Shown: positions 52,392-62,195 of the stretch, piece after piece
Position numbering within the stretch: position 1 is the first letter of the stretch
How the letters are laid out: each line of letters begins with the position of its first letter
Assembly (NCBI GenBank): GCA_964423425.1
Contig: CAYRES010000006.1
Location: 1-64,000 of the forward strand
DNA: 64,000 nt
Direction of reading: 5' to 3'
From: CAYRES01 sp964423425
GTDB lineage: Bacteria > Actinomycetota > Thermoleophilia > RBG-16-64-13
Notes under the pieces: model-generated
Database searches by the model: none
What the model was told of the DNA's origin: nothing
What the model saw: only the letters and a program-made list of their open reading frames with translations
Translations under genes and position numbers: made by a program

Positions 52392-52585
52392 AACCGCCTC
52401 CTTCTCCCGCCCACCCGGGCACCTGTTCTCGTGCGTCTTTACGGAGTATAGGCGGGTGTGCCCTCCAGTCAACCCGGTACAAGGTGGAGCACGTCGATAC
52501 CTGGGGTTCCGGCACACACTCCTTGTCGGCATCGGTAGTGTGCTGACTTGTGTGCGAGAGCTCTCTGGAGAAGGAGCAAAGAGAA

Positions 52586-52658
52586 AGCCGACGAGGGGAA
52601 TCGAACCCCTGACCTGCTCATTACGAGTGAGCTGCTCTGCCAGCTGAGCTACGTCGGC
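52586..52658 (-). tRNA. tRNA-Thr (anticodon CGT)
   Basis: A complete 73-nt cloverleaf on the minus strand. It has a 7-bp acceptor stem (GCCGACG/CGTCGGC), D-arm GCTC/GAGC, 5-bp anticodon stem GCTCA/TGAGC with loop CTCGTAA, giving anticodon CGT (codon ACG), a 5-nt variable loop, and T-arm AGGGG-TTCGATT-CCCCT. CCA is not encoded. Confidence 0.95.
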
Positions 52659-52670
52659 TCGGGAACGCCA

Positions 52671-52699
52671 AGTTTAGTGACTGGCGTAGGGCTTGACAA
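52671..52699 (-). promoter_or_regulatory. Promoter of tRNA-Thr
   Basis: On the minus strand TTGTCA (52699-52694), a 17-bp spacer, then TAAACT (52676-52671). The tRNA begins 12 nt downstream of the -10, at the expected distance. Confidence 0.65.
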
Positions 52700-52778
52700 G
52701 GCGGCCGCACACCGGCGCTGCCCGTTTCCGAAGATGGGCCGCCGACATCCTGCCGGCTGCTCCAACGGCTGCAACACC

Positions 52779-54287
52779 CTAGTCGCCCCCGGCTCCGCCG
52801 GTGCCGCTCGAACCCGGGTCTCCCCCTCCGCCCTCGGACTGCGGGCGCGGCCGCCGGCGCCTGCGGCGCGGCTTCTTGGCGGGTGCGGAACCCCCACCGC
52901 TTTCGCCGCTCCCTTGCCCTGAGCCCTCTCTCGGCCCGGTGTCTTTCGAGCCGGTCTCCCCCGAGGCCCGGCCGTCCTTTGCCGCTCCACCCTTGGCCGT
53001 CCGACTGCCGCCCTGCTTTGCGTCACCGGCAGAACCCGACGTGCCGGCCGCGCCGGAACCGCTGTCTGCCGATGTTTCGCTCTTGTTCTTGCCGGACCGG
53101 GACGAGCGGCGGCGCCCACGCTTCCGCTTGCTCTTGGCCTTGTCGCTCGAGGAGGCGCCCTCGCCACCGGCTGCTTGGGTTTCGGCCGTTTCGCCTTCCC
53201 GTACCAAGCCTCCGGCCTCTGCGCCTCCGGCTCCACCTGCTGAGCTCGGGCCGCTCGACGTATCCGCGTCGATTTTTCTGCCTGCGCCGGACACCTGCGG
53301 CTCAGCGGCAACGTCTTTCGGAGCCCCACCTGCCACACCGTCGACTGCCGGACGCTCTCCCGCCCGGGCGCCCCTCACGGCGGAGGGTGCCGCCACCGGC
53401 TGCTTCGCAACAGACCCGTTCTCCGCAGAGGCCGCCTCGGCGCCGCGACACGGGCCGCCTGCGCCGCCTGCTCCACCACAGCAGAGCTTGTCCACCGGCA
53501 TGCACTGCCCGATCGGCTCGTCGAAGATGCCGCCGTCCTCATACTTGATGGTGAGCGAGTCTTTGGGCACTTCATACCCGATGACCACTCCTCGGCCCCG
53601 TTCGGTCTGTACCGGCGTACCGCGCCGGGGCGCCTCTCTGCGGAAGGTCACATAGTGGTCCTGCTCGTACTTCAGGCAGCACATGAGGCGGCCGCAGAGG
53701 CCGGAGATCTTCATGGGGTTGAGCGGCAGATTCTGTTCCTTGGCCATGCGAATCGACACCGGCTCTTGGTCCACTTGGAACAGGGTGCAACACAGGTGCC
53801 GGCCGCACGGCCCCAGGCCTCCCAAGATGCGGGCTTCGTCACGAACACCGATCTGTCTGAGCTCGATGCGCATGCGCAGAGCCTTGGCCAGATCGACCAC
53901 CAAGGCCCGGAAGTCCACCCGCTCCTCGGCGTAGAAGCTGAAGACGATCTTGCCCCCGCCGAACAGCACCTCGGCGTCGACAAGCTTCATGTCGAGTTCG
54001 TGCTTGCCGATGAGACGGCGACAGGTGTCGAGAGCGGATTCGCGCAGGGCCTCGTTGGCGGCGATGGTCTCGAGGTCCTGGCTGTTGACCCGGCGGAGAA
54101 CCGGTTTCAGGGGAGCGGTGATCGACTCCTCGGCCATCTCACGGGGAGGCTCGGCGACTTCGCCCACTTCGACCCCGCGGACGGTTTCAACCACCACAAG
54201 GTCGCCACGGGACAGATCCAGCGAACCGCTTTCAAAGCTGTACGTCTTGCCACCGTTCTTGAAGACAACACCAACGACTTCGGGCAC
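52779..54287 (-). CDS. ricT: PSP1/RicT (YaaT)-like protein with long disordered tail
   Basis: A 502-residue protein. The first about 285 residues form the PSP1 domain with the RicT cysteines (GPCGRHLCCTLFQ and CGRLMCCLKYE, followed by the PVDKLCC end), which in Bacillus bind a [4Fe-4S] cluster and help RNase Y act on mRNA. The remaining about 215 residues are Gly/Ala/Ser/Lys-rich and probably unfolded, ending with a basic cluster (KKPRRRRRRPRPQ). It follows holB directly (TAA then GTG), an order seen in many Gram-positive bacteria. Confidence 0.9.
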   Translation of the reverse strand: MPEVVGVVFKNGGKTYSFESGSLDLSRGDLVVVETVRGVEVGEVAEPPREMAEESITAPLKPVLRRVNSQDLETIAANEALRESALDTCRRLIGKHELDMKLVDAEVLFGGGKIVFSFYAEERVDFRALVVDLAKALRMRIELRQIGVRDEARILGGLGPCGRHLCCTLFQVDQEPVSIRMAKEQNLPLNPMKISGLCGRLMCCLKYEQDHYVTFRREAPRRGTPVQTERGRGVVIGYEVPKDSLTIKYEDGGIFDEPIGQCMPVDKLCCGGAGGAGGPCRGAEAASAENGSVAKQPVAAPSAVRGARAGERPAVDGVAGGAPKDVAAEPQVSGAGRKIDADTSSGPSSAGGAGGAEAGGLVREGETAETQAAGGEGASSSDKAKSKRKRGRRRSSRSGKNKSETSADSGSGAAGTSGSAGDAKQGGSRTAKGGAAKDGRASGETGSKDTGPREGSGQGSGESGGGSAPAKKPRRRRRRPRPQSEGGGGDPGSSGTGGAGGD

Positions 54288-55412
54288 TTAGCGGAGGGCC
54301 TCCTTCAGGGAGAGAAGCATGTCTTCCAGTGCGCAACGCGCATCGACATTATAGCGGAACAGGTGGTCCGCCCTCTGCGCAACCCGTACCGCGTCCAGAT
54401 ATGCCGGTACCTGCGAATCGGTACCCTCCCGCTGAAGCTCGAAGAGATAGTCGTAGTTGCACACCGCGTCGTCGGCCCCCATGGCCACGGCTGCCATGTC
54501 CCGGTACCAGTAGGCGAAGACGTTCCTCACTTCCGCCAACGTGTCGCCCGCCACCCGTCTGCGCTCACGCTTCACGCGTTGATCGTAGGCCTTCTGCACC
54601 CGGCTCCGGGCTCGGGCATCGGGAGCCCATTCCAGGTCACGCTCGCGCAGGGTCTCGAGGCCGGTGGCCACACGAACGGCCTCCTCCTCAGAAGAATCCA
54701 TGATCTCGTCGAGCATGTGCTCCAATTCCGCCATGCTGGAGGCCGGTATGGAGCGCGCCCATCCGAGAAAGCGCTCCCGCCGGACACGCGCTTCCGGCGA
54801 AGTGGCGAGAAGCCGGGCATACGCGAGGCTTCCCTGGCTGACCCTCGCGAAGACCCCCGCCTGCCCTTCACGCACTCCCAGAACCCTCACGAGGTAGTCC
54901 GTCAGCACAACCGCCGGGACGCGGGTGAAATGTACTAGCTGGCAGCGCGACGCAATGGTGGGACGCACCTTCTCGTAGGCATTCGTCACGAGAACGAAGT
55001 GCACGTGAGAGGGGGGCTCCTCGAGAGTCTTGAGAAAGGCATTCGCGGCCTCCTCGTTCATGGTCTCCGCCTCCAGGATCACGTAGCAGCGTGCGGCCGC
55101 CTCGAAGGGTCGCAAAGCGACCTCCCGATTGATCTCCCGCACCTGTCCCACCAGGATGCTCACCCCGTCGGGAGACACCACCTCCACGTCGGGGTGAATG
55201 CCACGATGAACCCGGCCGCAGGTGTCACACTCCCCGCACCCGCGAGAGGGACACACCAATCCGGCCGCAAAGGCGAGAGCGGCGTCGCTCTTGCCCGTAC
55301 CCCGCGGCCCCGTGAAGAGATAGGCGTGGGAAGCCTCGTGGGCGAGAGCGTGGTCGAGAACAGCCACCGCAAGTTCCTGCCCCACGATTGAACCAAGCAC
55401 CGGTGCCGGCAT
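54288..55412 (-). CDS. holB: DNA polymerase III delta prime subunit
   Basis: A 374-residue clamp-loader AAA+ protein. It has Walker A TGPRGTGKSDAA, the zinc module CPSRGCGECDTCGRVHRG, and the SRC motif in IASRCQLV. It opens and positions the sliding clamp with the tau/gamma and delta subunits. It lies 14 bp after the thymidylate kinase gene, an order conserved in Gram-positive bacteria (tmk-holB-ricT). ATG with AAGGGCGA upstream. Confidence 0.93.
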   Translation of the reverse strand: MPAPVLGSIVGQELAVAVLDHALAHEASHAYLFTGPRGTGKSDAALAFAAGLVCPSRGCGECDTCGRVHRGIHPDVEVVSPDGVSILVGQVREINREVALRPFEAAARCYVILEAETMNEEAANAFLKTLEEPPSHVHFVLVTNAYEKVRPTIASRCQLVHFTRVPAVVLTDYLVRVLGVREGQAGVFARVSQGSLAYARLLATSPEARVRRERFLGWARSIPASSMAELEHMLDEIMDSSEEEAVRVATGLETLRERDLEWAPDARARSRVQKAYDQRVKRERRRVAGDTLAEVRNVFAYWYRDMAAVAMGADDAVCNYDYLFELQREGTDSQVPAYLDAVRVAQRADHLFRYNVDARCALEDMLLSLKEALR

Positions 55413-55426
55413 GGATCGCCCTTCCC

Positions 55427-56065
55427 CTAACCGCCGAACAACCCGAGCGCCGCGTCGACTTCGCGACGTACGTGCTCGTACACCTGCTCAATGCCGGCAT
55501 TGGCATCCACGACCCGGATGCGGTGGCGGTGGTCGTGTGCAAGCCGCCGGTACCCCTCCTCCACCTTATGGAAGAATTCCTCGCCTCCCGACTCGAGGCG
55601 GTCGGAGACTCTCTTCATCCGGGTGCGCCTCACCTCCGGCGTCACCGTGAGGAGCAGCGTGAGATCAGGAAAGAGGTGATCGGTGGCCCAGGCGGACAAG
55701 AGGATGACGTCATCGTGGCCCAGTTCGCGCCCAAACCCTTGATAGGCGAGGGAGGAGTCGATGTAGCGATCGGAGAGCACCACCCGCCCCGCGGCCAGCG
55801 CCGGCCTGATCACCTCTTCGACGAGCTGTGCCCTCGCCGCCGCGTAGAGTAGCGCTTCGGCACGCGGAGACATGCCGTCATTCCGCGCGTCGAGCAGTGC
55901 CTCCCTTATGGCTTCGCCAAGCCTCGTGCCCCCCGGCTCCCGGGTCCTCACCACCTCCAGCCCGAGGCTTTCGAGATCGGCCGCGAGGAGTTCGAGTTGA
56001 GTAGACTTACCACAGCCGTCGATGCCCTCGAAGGTGATGAGGACTCCTTGCTCCGGCTCACCCAA
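55427..56065 (-). CDS. tmk: Thymidylate kinase
   Basis: A 212-residue P-loop kinase: EGIDGCGKSTQ (P-loop), TREPGGTRLGE (DRX-like substrate motif region) and SDRYIDSSLAYQG. It phosphorylates dTMP to dTDP for DNA synthesis. The start is TTG at 56065, inside the end of the DUF1002 gene (8-nt overlap), with GGAGGG upstream. Length is normal. Confidence 0.95.
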   Translation of the reverse strand: MGEPEQGVLITFEGIDGCGKSTQLELLAADLESLGLEVVRTREPGGTRLGEAIREALLDARNDGMSPRAEALLYAAARAQLVEEVIRPALAAGRVVLSDRYIDSSLAYQGFGRELGHDDVILLSAWATDHLFPDLTLLLTVTPEVRRTRMKRVSDRLESGGEEFFHKVEEGYRRLAHDHRHRIRVVDANAGIEQVYEHVRREVDAALGLFGG

Positions 56066-56954
56066 AGATGGCCCTCCAGATACTCACGAAGAAGTCGCTT
56101 ATCGCCTTCCAAATGCTCCGCGCCTGCTCGTCGGTCAGGCCGATGGAGTCCTGGAAATCCTTCAGCTGCTTCTGGATGGTCTCGATATCGAGGTTCAAGC
56201 CGCCGACCTTACGCAGCAGCTCTACCAGTCTGTCGATCTGGGCTTCGGTGAGGTCGAGACCCAGCCGCACTGAGATCTCCATCACCACCATCCGGATGGC
56301 GGCCGGATCGTCCAGACCGCGCCTCACTACCTCTTCCTTGGCCAGCCGCACGAGCTCGGCCACCTTGCCCGGATCACCCACCTGCTCCCCGATCTCGGAC
56401 GTCTCCACCAGCTCTTCGGTGGCTACCTGCTTGGCATCCTCGGGAATCGGCTCCCCGGTCACCTGCTCGAAGGCCTTGAAGACACCGGTGAGGGCTGCGG
56501 TACCCGACACGGGGAACGGCGCCGCCGCGAAGATATCGGCTCCGCTTATGCCGGCGGTGACGAGAGCATTGGCGTAGGCACGTTCGGTGACGTAGGTGAT
56601 GTTCTTGGTCTGTACGTTGATGCCTGAGCCGTCGTTCTTCACCCGTACGAATACAGAAGAGATCGCCCGGGTGCCGATCTGTGCAGAAGGCACCACCCCG
56701 GTGAGATACTCCCTTTCCTCGGCGTTCGTGACCGTGAGGATGGGGACCTCGCCCTCCTTCACCTTGAAGAGGGTCAGCATCTCGCCACGCTGGGCTGCGC
56801 TCAGGTCGGCCCCCAAGATGATGATGCGCTCACCGGCCGCATGCACGGTGCCGGGCATGAGCAGGCAGGCCAGCACCGCGGCCACACACGCCACGGCCAA
56901 CGCGTGCCACAGGCCCAGGCGTCCGTCCCGGCTCTTGATTCGATGTGCGGTCAT
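56058..56954 (-). CDS. Secreted DUF1002-family protein
   Basis: A 298-residue exported protein of the DUF1002 family, function unknown. The signal peptide spans about residues 14-40 (helical core ALAVACVAAVLACLLM, cleavage near VHA). The conserved start of the mature domain is RIIILGADLSAAQRGEMLTLF. The C-terminal part is a helical region rich in Glu/Lys and ends in a short hydrophobic stretch (FFVSIWRAIFG). I start at 56954, with AAGGAG 8 nt upstream, rather than an open frame to 56987. It sits between topA and tmk. Confidence 0.85.
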   Translation of the reverse strand: MTAHRIKSRDGRLGLWHALAVACVAAVLACLLMPGTVHAAGERIIILGADLSAAQRGEMLTLFKVKEGEVPILTVTNAEEREYLTGVVPSAQIGTRAISSVFVRVKNDGSGINVQTKNITYVTERAYANALVTAGISGADIFAAAPFPVSGTAALTGVFKAFEQVTGEPIPEDAKQVATEELVETSEIGEQVGDPGKVAELVRLAKEEVVRRGLDDPAAIRMVVMEISVRLGLDLTEAQIDRLVELLRKVGGLNLDIETIQKQLKDFQDSIGLTDEQARSIWKAISDFFVSIWRAIFG

Positions 56955-57008
56955 GATCGTCTCCTTCTCTCTCCGCCGACACATCACGTCGGACCGCGCC
57001 GCCCTCAG

Positions 57009-59318
57009 CTACGTTCCCGCACCCGCCTTCGTCGAAGCGGCCGTCTTCTTGCCCGAGGTCTTCTTGGCGGTGGCTGCCTTCTTGGGCGCGACTGCTTTCT
57101 TGGGCGCGGCAGGCTTCTTTGCGGCGGCCTTCTTGGGCGAGGTCTTCTTGGCGGAGGTGCTCCTCGCCGGCTTGGCGGCCTTGGTCTTACCGACGCCGCC
57201 CGCACCCGCATCGCCGTCCGCGGCAGCCGTACCGTCCGTCGTGGGGCTGCCGTCCGCCTCCCTCGCCGCCCGCGCCCGCTTGGCCGCGCGCTGCTTGTAT
57301 TCATCCTTGGTGGGACAATCCGGATCCAGGCAAATCGTCCACGGTCTGCGGCCACCCAGCACCTTGATGCGCGGCGTGCCACACTGCGGACAGGACTCGC
57401 CGGTGGCAATGATGTCTCCACGCTGTGGCAGAGGATAGGTCTGCACACAATCCGGGTACCCTTCGCAGCCGACAAACCGCTTCTTCGAAGCCTTCGAGCG
57501 GATGACGCGCAGGTCTTTCGTGCAGCGCGGGCACTCACCCACCACCTTGTCGTCACTTATACCTTCGAGAATCTTGCCCGCCACCTTGTCGCGGTTCTCC
57601 TCCAGCGACCCATAGGCCTCCCGCAGAAGCTGGCGGGAGATCTCCACCACTTCTTCCTTGGAGAGAGAGCGGTCGGCTATGGCGTCCATATCGCCCTCGA
57701 GCTCCGCGGTCATCTCCGGTGAGGCGATGCGCGCCGCATACTCCTTGAGGGCCTCGGCCATCTTGATGCCGGTCTCGGTGGGCTCCACGGGATTACCCAC
57801 GATGTAGCCCCGGTCGTACAGATTCTGAATGATGTTGTGCCGCGTGGCCTTGGTGCCCAGGTTGTGTTTCTCCATGAGTTCGATGAGCGTGCCTTGGCCG
57901 TAGCGCGACGGCGGCTGGGTCTCCTTGGCCTCCAGACGCTTGTCGATCAGCTCCGCCGTATCACCCTCCGCGAGCCCCGGCACTTCCGCGTCCTTCTGGC
58001 GCGTGTAGGGGTAGTAGGCCATCCAGCCCGGCTCCACCACCCGGGTACCCCGAAGCAGGAAGGGTTCGTCGTTCACGTCCAAGTCGATCCGGGTGGATTC
58101 CGATTGGGCGTCGTCGGCCATGGTGGCGAAGAAGCGGCGCACCACCAACTCGTACACCCGGTGGGAGCGATCGTCGAGAACACCCGTGGGCAGCACGGCC
58201 GTGGGATAGATGGGAGGGTGATCGGTCGTCTTCTTCTTGCCCCGGCTGGGACTGAGCTTCTCTTTGGCGAGAAGCCGGCGGGCATCGTCACCGAACTCTC
58301 CCCTCGCGAGGTCACTCAGTATCTCGCGCAGATCGAGGGAACTCGGGTAGACGGTGTTGTCGGTACGTGGATAGCTGATGTAGCCGCCCATGTACAGCCC
58401 TTCCGCCACCCGCATGGCGGCAGAGGCGCTTAGACCCAGGGAGGTGGCTGCCGTCATGAATGTTGTGGTGCTGAAAGGTGCGGGGCGAGCCACCCGGCGC
58501 TTGGTCGCCTTCACAGAGGTGACGCGAGCGGGGCCGGTAAGTGTGGCGAACACGGAACGGGCACGATCCTCGTCCAAGAACCGCTCTTCTTTATGGACGG
58601 CCGTGAACACCGGGGCTTCGGGCACCTGCAGATCCACGGTGACCACCCAGTAGGGTTCCGGCACAAAGGCGCGCCGTTCTTTCTCGCGTTCCACGATGAG
58701 GGCGAGCGTGGGCGTCTGCACCCGGCCCACACTCAAGAACTGGTTCCCCAGCCGCCGCGTGGCGAGCGACACGAAACGCGTGAGCGTCGCCCCCCAGATG
58801 AGATCGATGTCCTGGCGGGCCTCGCCGGCCCTGGCCAACGGTTCGGAGAGATGACCCAGCGTGGCAAAGGCCTGTTTCACCTCAGACGCGGTCAGTGACG
58901 AGAACTTGGCCCGCCGCACCGTACGCAGAAGCTTCTCATTGGCCTCGGCAGCGATCTCGAGCGCCTCCAAGCCGATGAGCTCGCCTTCACGGTCGTAGTC
59001 GGTGGCGATGATCAGCGAGTCGGCCTCTTTGGCCAGCCGCTTCACCGCCCGCACCACCGACTTGGCGGTCTCGCCCTTCACGAGAGGAGCGTCGATGAGG
59101 GCCGAGGGGTCGACCTTGCGCCAGTCGGCGTAGTCCTCCGGGAACTCCACCTGGAGCACGTGGCCCTTCAGGCCGATCACGGCTGTGTCACGCCCTTCCA
59201 CGTCCGCGAACAAGTAGTAGGGCACCTTGAGGAAGGCCTCGGCCTTCGGCTTGCCGGCCGCGAGGATGTCGGCGATCTTGGTCGCCACGTCGTTCTTCTC
59301 TGTAATGATGAGCTGCAT
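57009..59318 (-). CDS. topA: DNA topoisomerase I, archaeal-type IA, with basic C-terminal tail
   Basis: A 769-residue type IA topoisomerase. TOPRIM acidic residues are in ATDYDREGELIG (residues 105-116), and the active-site Tyr316 lies in GYISYPRTDNTVYP, a form found in archaeal TopA and not the usual bacterial ITYMRTDS. Two zinc-ribbon modules follow (CPRC, GCEGYPDC; CPQC, CLDPDC). The last about 85 residues are Lys/Ala repeats such as AKKTSPKKAAAKK. It relaxes negatively supercoiled DNA. It lies upstream of the DUF1002 and tmk genes. Confidence 0.93.
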   Translation of the reverse strand: MQLIITEKNDVATKIADILAAGKPKAEAFLKVPYYLFADVEGRDTAVIGLKGHVLQVEFPEDYADWRKVDPSALIDAPLVKGETAKSVVRAVKRLAKEADSLIIATDYDREGELIGLEALEIAAEANEKLLRTVRRAKFSSLTASEVKQAFATLGHLSEPLARAGEARQDIDLIWGATLTRFVSLATRRLGNQFLSVGRVQTPTLALIVEREKERRAFVPEPYWVVTVDLQVPEAPVFTAVHKEERFLDEDRARSVFATLTGPARVTSVKATKRRVARPAPFSTTTFMTAATSLGLSASAAMRVAEGLYMGGYISYPRTDNTVYPSSLDLREILSDLARGEFGDDARRLLAKEKLSPSRGKKKTTDHPPIYPTAVLPTGVLDDRSHRVYELVVRRFFATMADDAQSESTRIDLDVNDEPFLLRGTRVVEPGWMAYYPYTRQKDAEVPGLAEGDTAELIDKRLEAKETQPPSRYGQGTLIELMEKHNLGTKATRHNIIQNLYDRGYIVGNPVEPTETGIKMAEALKEYAARIASPEMTAELEGDMDAIADRSLSKEEVVEISRQLLREAYGSLEENRDKVAGKILEGISDDKVVGECPRCTKDLRVIRSKASKKRFVGCEGYPDCVQTYPLPQRGDIIATGESCPQCGTPRIKVLGGRRPWTICLDPDCPTKDEYKQRAAKRARAAREADGSPTTDGTAAADGDAGAGGVGKTKAAKPARSTSAKKTSPKKAAAKKPAAPKKAVAPKKAATAKKTSGKKTAASTKAGAGT

Positions 59319-59392
59319 CAGCGCATGGTCCTTATCGGCATGGATGTGCCGTGATTATCGGCAATGAGAAGGGTGCTGTGAAGTGGGTGGCT

Positions 59393-59749
59393 TCAGAGGC
59401 GGGCTGCGTTGACGGCAAGGGCTTCGCCCACGGACTCGTGGATGTCGAACAGGCCTTCGAAACCGGTGATGCGGAGCACTTTGGACACGTGAGGATCATC
59501 GACCACCAGGCTGATGGAACCCCGGCCGCCCTGCGCCCTGAGCGTCTTGAGACTCCCAAGCAGAACCCCGAGCGCGGTGGAGTCGAGAAAACCGACGCCG
59601 GTGAGGTCAACAACCAGGCTCGAGGGCCCAGCAGCGATGACCTCATTCAAGGCATCTTTGAACCGAGGAGCCGTGTAGAGATCGAGCTCCCCGTCGACGT
59701 GGACGATGTCGACGCCGTTGGCCGTGGTTTTCTCTATCGCGACTTCCAT
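59393..59749 (-). CDS. STAS-domain anti-anti-sigma factor
   Basis: A 118-residue SpoIIAA-type protein. VDGELDLYTAPRFKDAL is the family opening and VDLTGVGFLDSTALGVL carries the phosphorylatable Ser. Unphosphorylated, these proteins bind anti-sigma kinases and free sigma factors. No partner kinase or sigma gene is adjacent. ATG preceded by AGGGGG. It stands alone between topA and the TPR gene. Confidence 0.92.
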   Translation of the reverse strand: MEVAIEKTTANGVDIVHVDGELDLYTAPRFKDALNEVIAAGPSSLVVDLTGVGFLDSTALGVLLGSLKTLRAQGGRGSISLVVDDPHVSKVLRITGFEGLFDIHESVGEALAVNAARL

Positions 59750-59928
59750 GACCCCCTACCGCGGTACAGACTCGACTTTACCACCACTCGCAGCGGCTTG
59801 CACGTAAGGCCGCTCGAACGGTATGACAGGAGAGAAGAGACACCGGGGCACCGCCCGCCGCACGCCGAACCGCCGGGAGGGAAACGCCCCGCCCTTGCGC
59901 ACTTGCACTTTCGTGGCTCACCCGGCCT

Positions 59929-60561
59929 TCAGTTGCCGGCCTCCTCAGGGGACGATTCGGTCGTGGTGGAGTCCGCCGGTTTTGGTGCCATCAGCTCGAT
60001 CTGCTGCCGGACCGTCTCGGCCATCTGGCCGTCCGGGTCGAGCTCCAGATACCGGTTCCACGCCAGGATGGCGCCGTTGATATTACCGACACCACGTTCG
60101 GCGACACCCAACTGCAGGAAGGCGTCGGCGTTGTTGGGATCGAGAGCGGTGGCCTCTTGCAGCACCCGAACCGCGGCCTGGTTGTTCTGCACCTCCGGCG
60201 ACAGGTAAATGGAGGCCAGCCTCATGTGGACTTCACCCGCTCCCGGCTCGAGCACGGCGAGCTCCTCCAGGTACGACACCGCCAGATCCTGCCTGCCCAG
60301 AGCCCCGTACAGATTGGCCAGGCCGAGAAGCGCCTCGGTGTCCTTCGGATTCTCGGCCAGCCGGGCCTCCCACTCCTCGATCTGCTGCTCCGGCGACTGC
60401 GCACCGGCACTACCGCCACCGCCGCCACCCCACAGACTAGACCAGTTCAACCCGCCGCCACTACCCACGCCCATGGCCACAAAACTCACGGCGAACACCA
60501 CGGCGAGCACCAGAGCGACCCATTTGGCCCACTTGTTGATTTGCTTCCTATGCAGTAGCAC
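59929..60561 (-). CDS. Membrane-anchored TPR protein
   Basis: A 210-residue protein. A short basic N terminus and one membrane helix (about residues 12-33) are followed by a Gly/Ser linker and three tetratricopeptide repeats (EALLGLANLYGALGR; EVHMRLASIYL; DAFLQLGVAERGVGN). The C terminus is acidic and Thr/Ser-rich. TPRs mediate protein contacts, so it is probably an envelope scaffold. GTG start with GGAG 9 nt upstream. Partner unknown. Confidence 0.85.
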   Translation of the reverse strand: MLLHRKQINKWAKWVALVLAVVFAVSFVAMGVGSGGGLNWSSLWGGGGGGSAGAQSPEQQIEEWEARLAENPKDTEALLGLANLYGALGRQDLAVSYLEELAVLEPGAGEVHMRLASIYLSPEVQNNQAAVRVLQEATALDPNNADAFLQLGVAERGVGNINGAILAWNRYLELDPDGQMAETVRQQIELMAPKPADSTTTESSPEEAGN

Positions 60562-60664
60562 CAGCTGTTTCTCCCTACTCTTGAGGCCTTCGTTGTGAAG
60601 ACCGGGAACCTCTATTTCGATTATGCACTATAGCGATACACGAGGCCACCGGCGGCGCAAAGAC

Positions 60665-62011
60665 TCAACCTCTCAGGACCACCCGGGCCGCCGCCGCCCG
60701 CTTGGTGATCTCGGCCCCGTCCACGCCCTTGAACTCCTTGTTGTCGTACACCACCCGGCCGTCGATCATCGAGAAGAATACGTCCTCCTGATTCGCCCCG
60801 TAGACCAGCGCCGAGATCGGATCGTCGATGGGGGCGAAGTGACTGTACTTCATGTCGACGGCGATCAGGTCCGCGCGCTTGCCCGGCTCCAGGGTTCCCA
60901 CCAGATCATCGATGCCGAGTACCTCGGCCCCGCCCAACGTGGCCATGCGAAGGGCCGTGCCGGCTTGGAGGCCCTCGGTCTCGAACCTGCTCGCGCGGTA
61001 CATGAGAATCGCCTCTCGCATCTCGGCGAACATATCGAGGATGTTGTTGGAGGCGAGGCTGTCGGTACCCAGGCCCACCCGGAGGCCGGCCTCGAGGAAG
61101 TGGCCCACGGGCGCTATGCCACAGGCGAGCTTGGCGTTCGACTTACAGCAATGCGCGACGGCCACGTCGTGCTCTTTGAGCACCTCGATGTCGTCGGGTG
61201 ACACCTGCACGCAGTGCACGGCGGTGAGGCTTGGATTCAGCGCGCCCCACTGCTCGAGATACTTCACCGGAGTGGCTCCCGTGGGCATGACCGTGAGGGA
61301 ATCCCAGCCGACCAACTCACGGAAGTCGTGAGCCAGGACCCCCGACCCGTCACGCAGGTACTGCACCTCGGCGCCCGACTCCGCCAGATGGGTGGCCATT
61401 CCCACTCCTGCACCGAGCGCGTAAGCCATGAGGGCCCGGTACAGCGGCCCCGAGACGGTGTAGGGAGCATGCGGGGACACTCCCACCTGCACCAGCGGCC
61501 CCGCCACCTCACTCAACTTGTTCAGCCGCTCGTCGAGGTGGCGCAGGGTCTCGCCGATGCGCGAGTCGTCCATGCCGAAGACCTCGAGATAGGCGTGGAG
61601 GCGCAACCCGAAGAGGTTGGCGGCGTTGACGGCGGCCTCACCAGTGTGCCCGGTATCCGCCGTCGTGGTGATGCCGGAACTCACGCACTCCATGGCCCCC
61701 AGAAGAGCCGAGGCCGAAATCTCCTCCCTTCCCAACCGCCTCCGTACCTCGATGAAGCGGAGCAGCCATTCGCCGAAGGGATAATCGTCGAGCAGGCCCC
61801 TGAAGACAGAATGCTCCAGATGCGAGTGGGCGTTGACGAAGCCCGGCAACAGCACGGCCTCGTCGAAGACCCGCGTCTTCTCGCCCGGGTACCTCTCACG
61901 CACCGTGTTGGCCGGCCCCACATCGATGATCTCTCCCTCACGCACACACACCGCGCCGCCCGTGATGGGCTCGCTGGAGATGGGAACGACCCAATCGGCT
62001 TCAAGGATCAT
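60665..62011 (-). CDS. Amidohydrolase of the MTA/SAH deaminase-chlorohydrolase family
   Basis: A 448-residue subtype III amidohydrolase with a single metal site. It has NAHSHLEH (His62, His64), VSPHAPYTVS, HLAESGAEV and the Asp in GLGTDSLASN. The family deaminates methylthioadenosine/S-adenosylhomocysteine or related purines, or hydrolyses halogenated triazines. Which applies cannot be read off. Start at 62011. The gene is solitary, upstream of the TPR gene on the same strand. Confidence 0.85.
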   Translation of the reverse strand: MILEADWVVPISSEPITGGAVCVREGEIIDVGPANTVRERYPGEKTRVFDEAVLLPGFVNAHSHLEHSVFRGLLDDYPFGEWLLRFIEVRRRLGREEISASALLGAMECVSSGITTTADTGHTGEAAVNAANLFGLRLHAYLEVFGMDDSRIGETLRHLDERLNKLSEVAGPLVQVGVSPHAPYTVSGPLYRALMAYALGAGVGMATHLAESGAEVQYLRDGSGVLAHDFRELVGWDSLTVMPTGATPVKYLEQWGALNPSLTAVHCVQVSPDDIEVLKEHDVAVAHCCKSNAKLACGIAPVGHFLEAGLRVGLGTDSLASNNILDMFAEMREAILMYRASRFETEGLQAGTALRMATLGGAEVLGIDDLVGTLEPGKRADLIAVDMKYSHFAPIDDPISALVYGANQEDVFFSMIDGRVVYDNKEFKGVDGAEITKRAAAARVVLRG

Positions 62012-62195
62012 GGCTACTCCTCGCTCCGCATGGACGCATGCCTATCCGAGTGCCAATGCTACCACCAAAGCTGCCGATGACCCGCACCAGGAGAGTACTC
62101 ATCGCAGGTGAAACCGCCGATCCTCAGGCCGAGTTCGTGATGGTGCCGTAGAATGTTCTTATACAATCAATATGGAATGGGGATGAGAGCAGACC

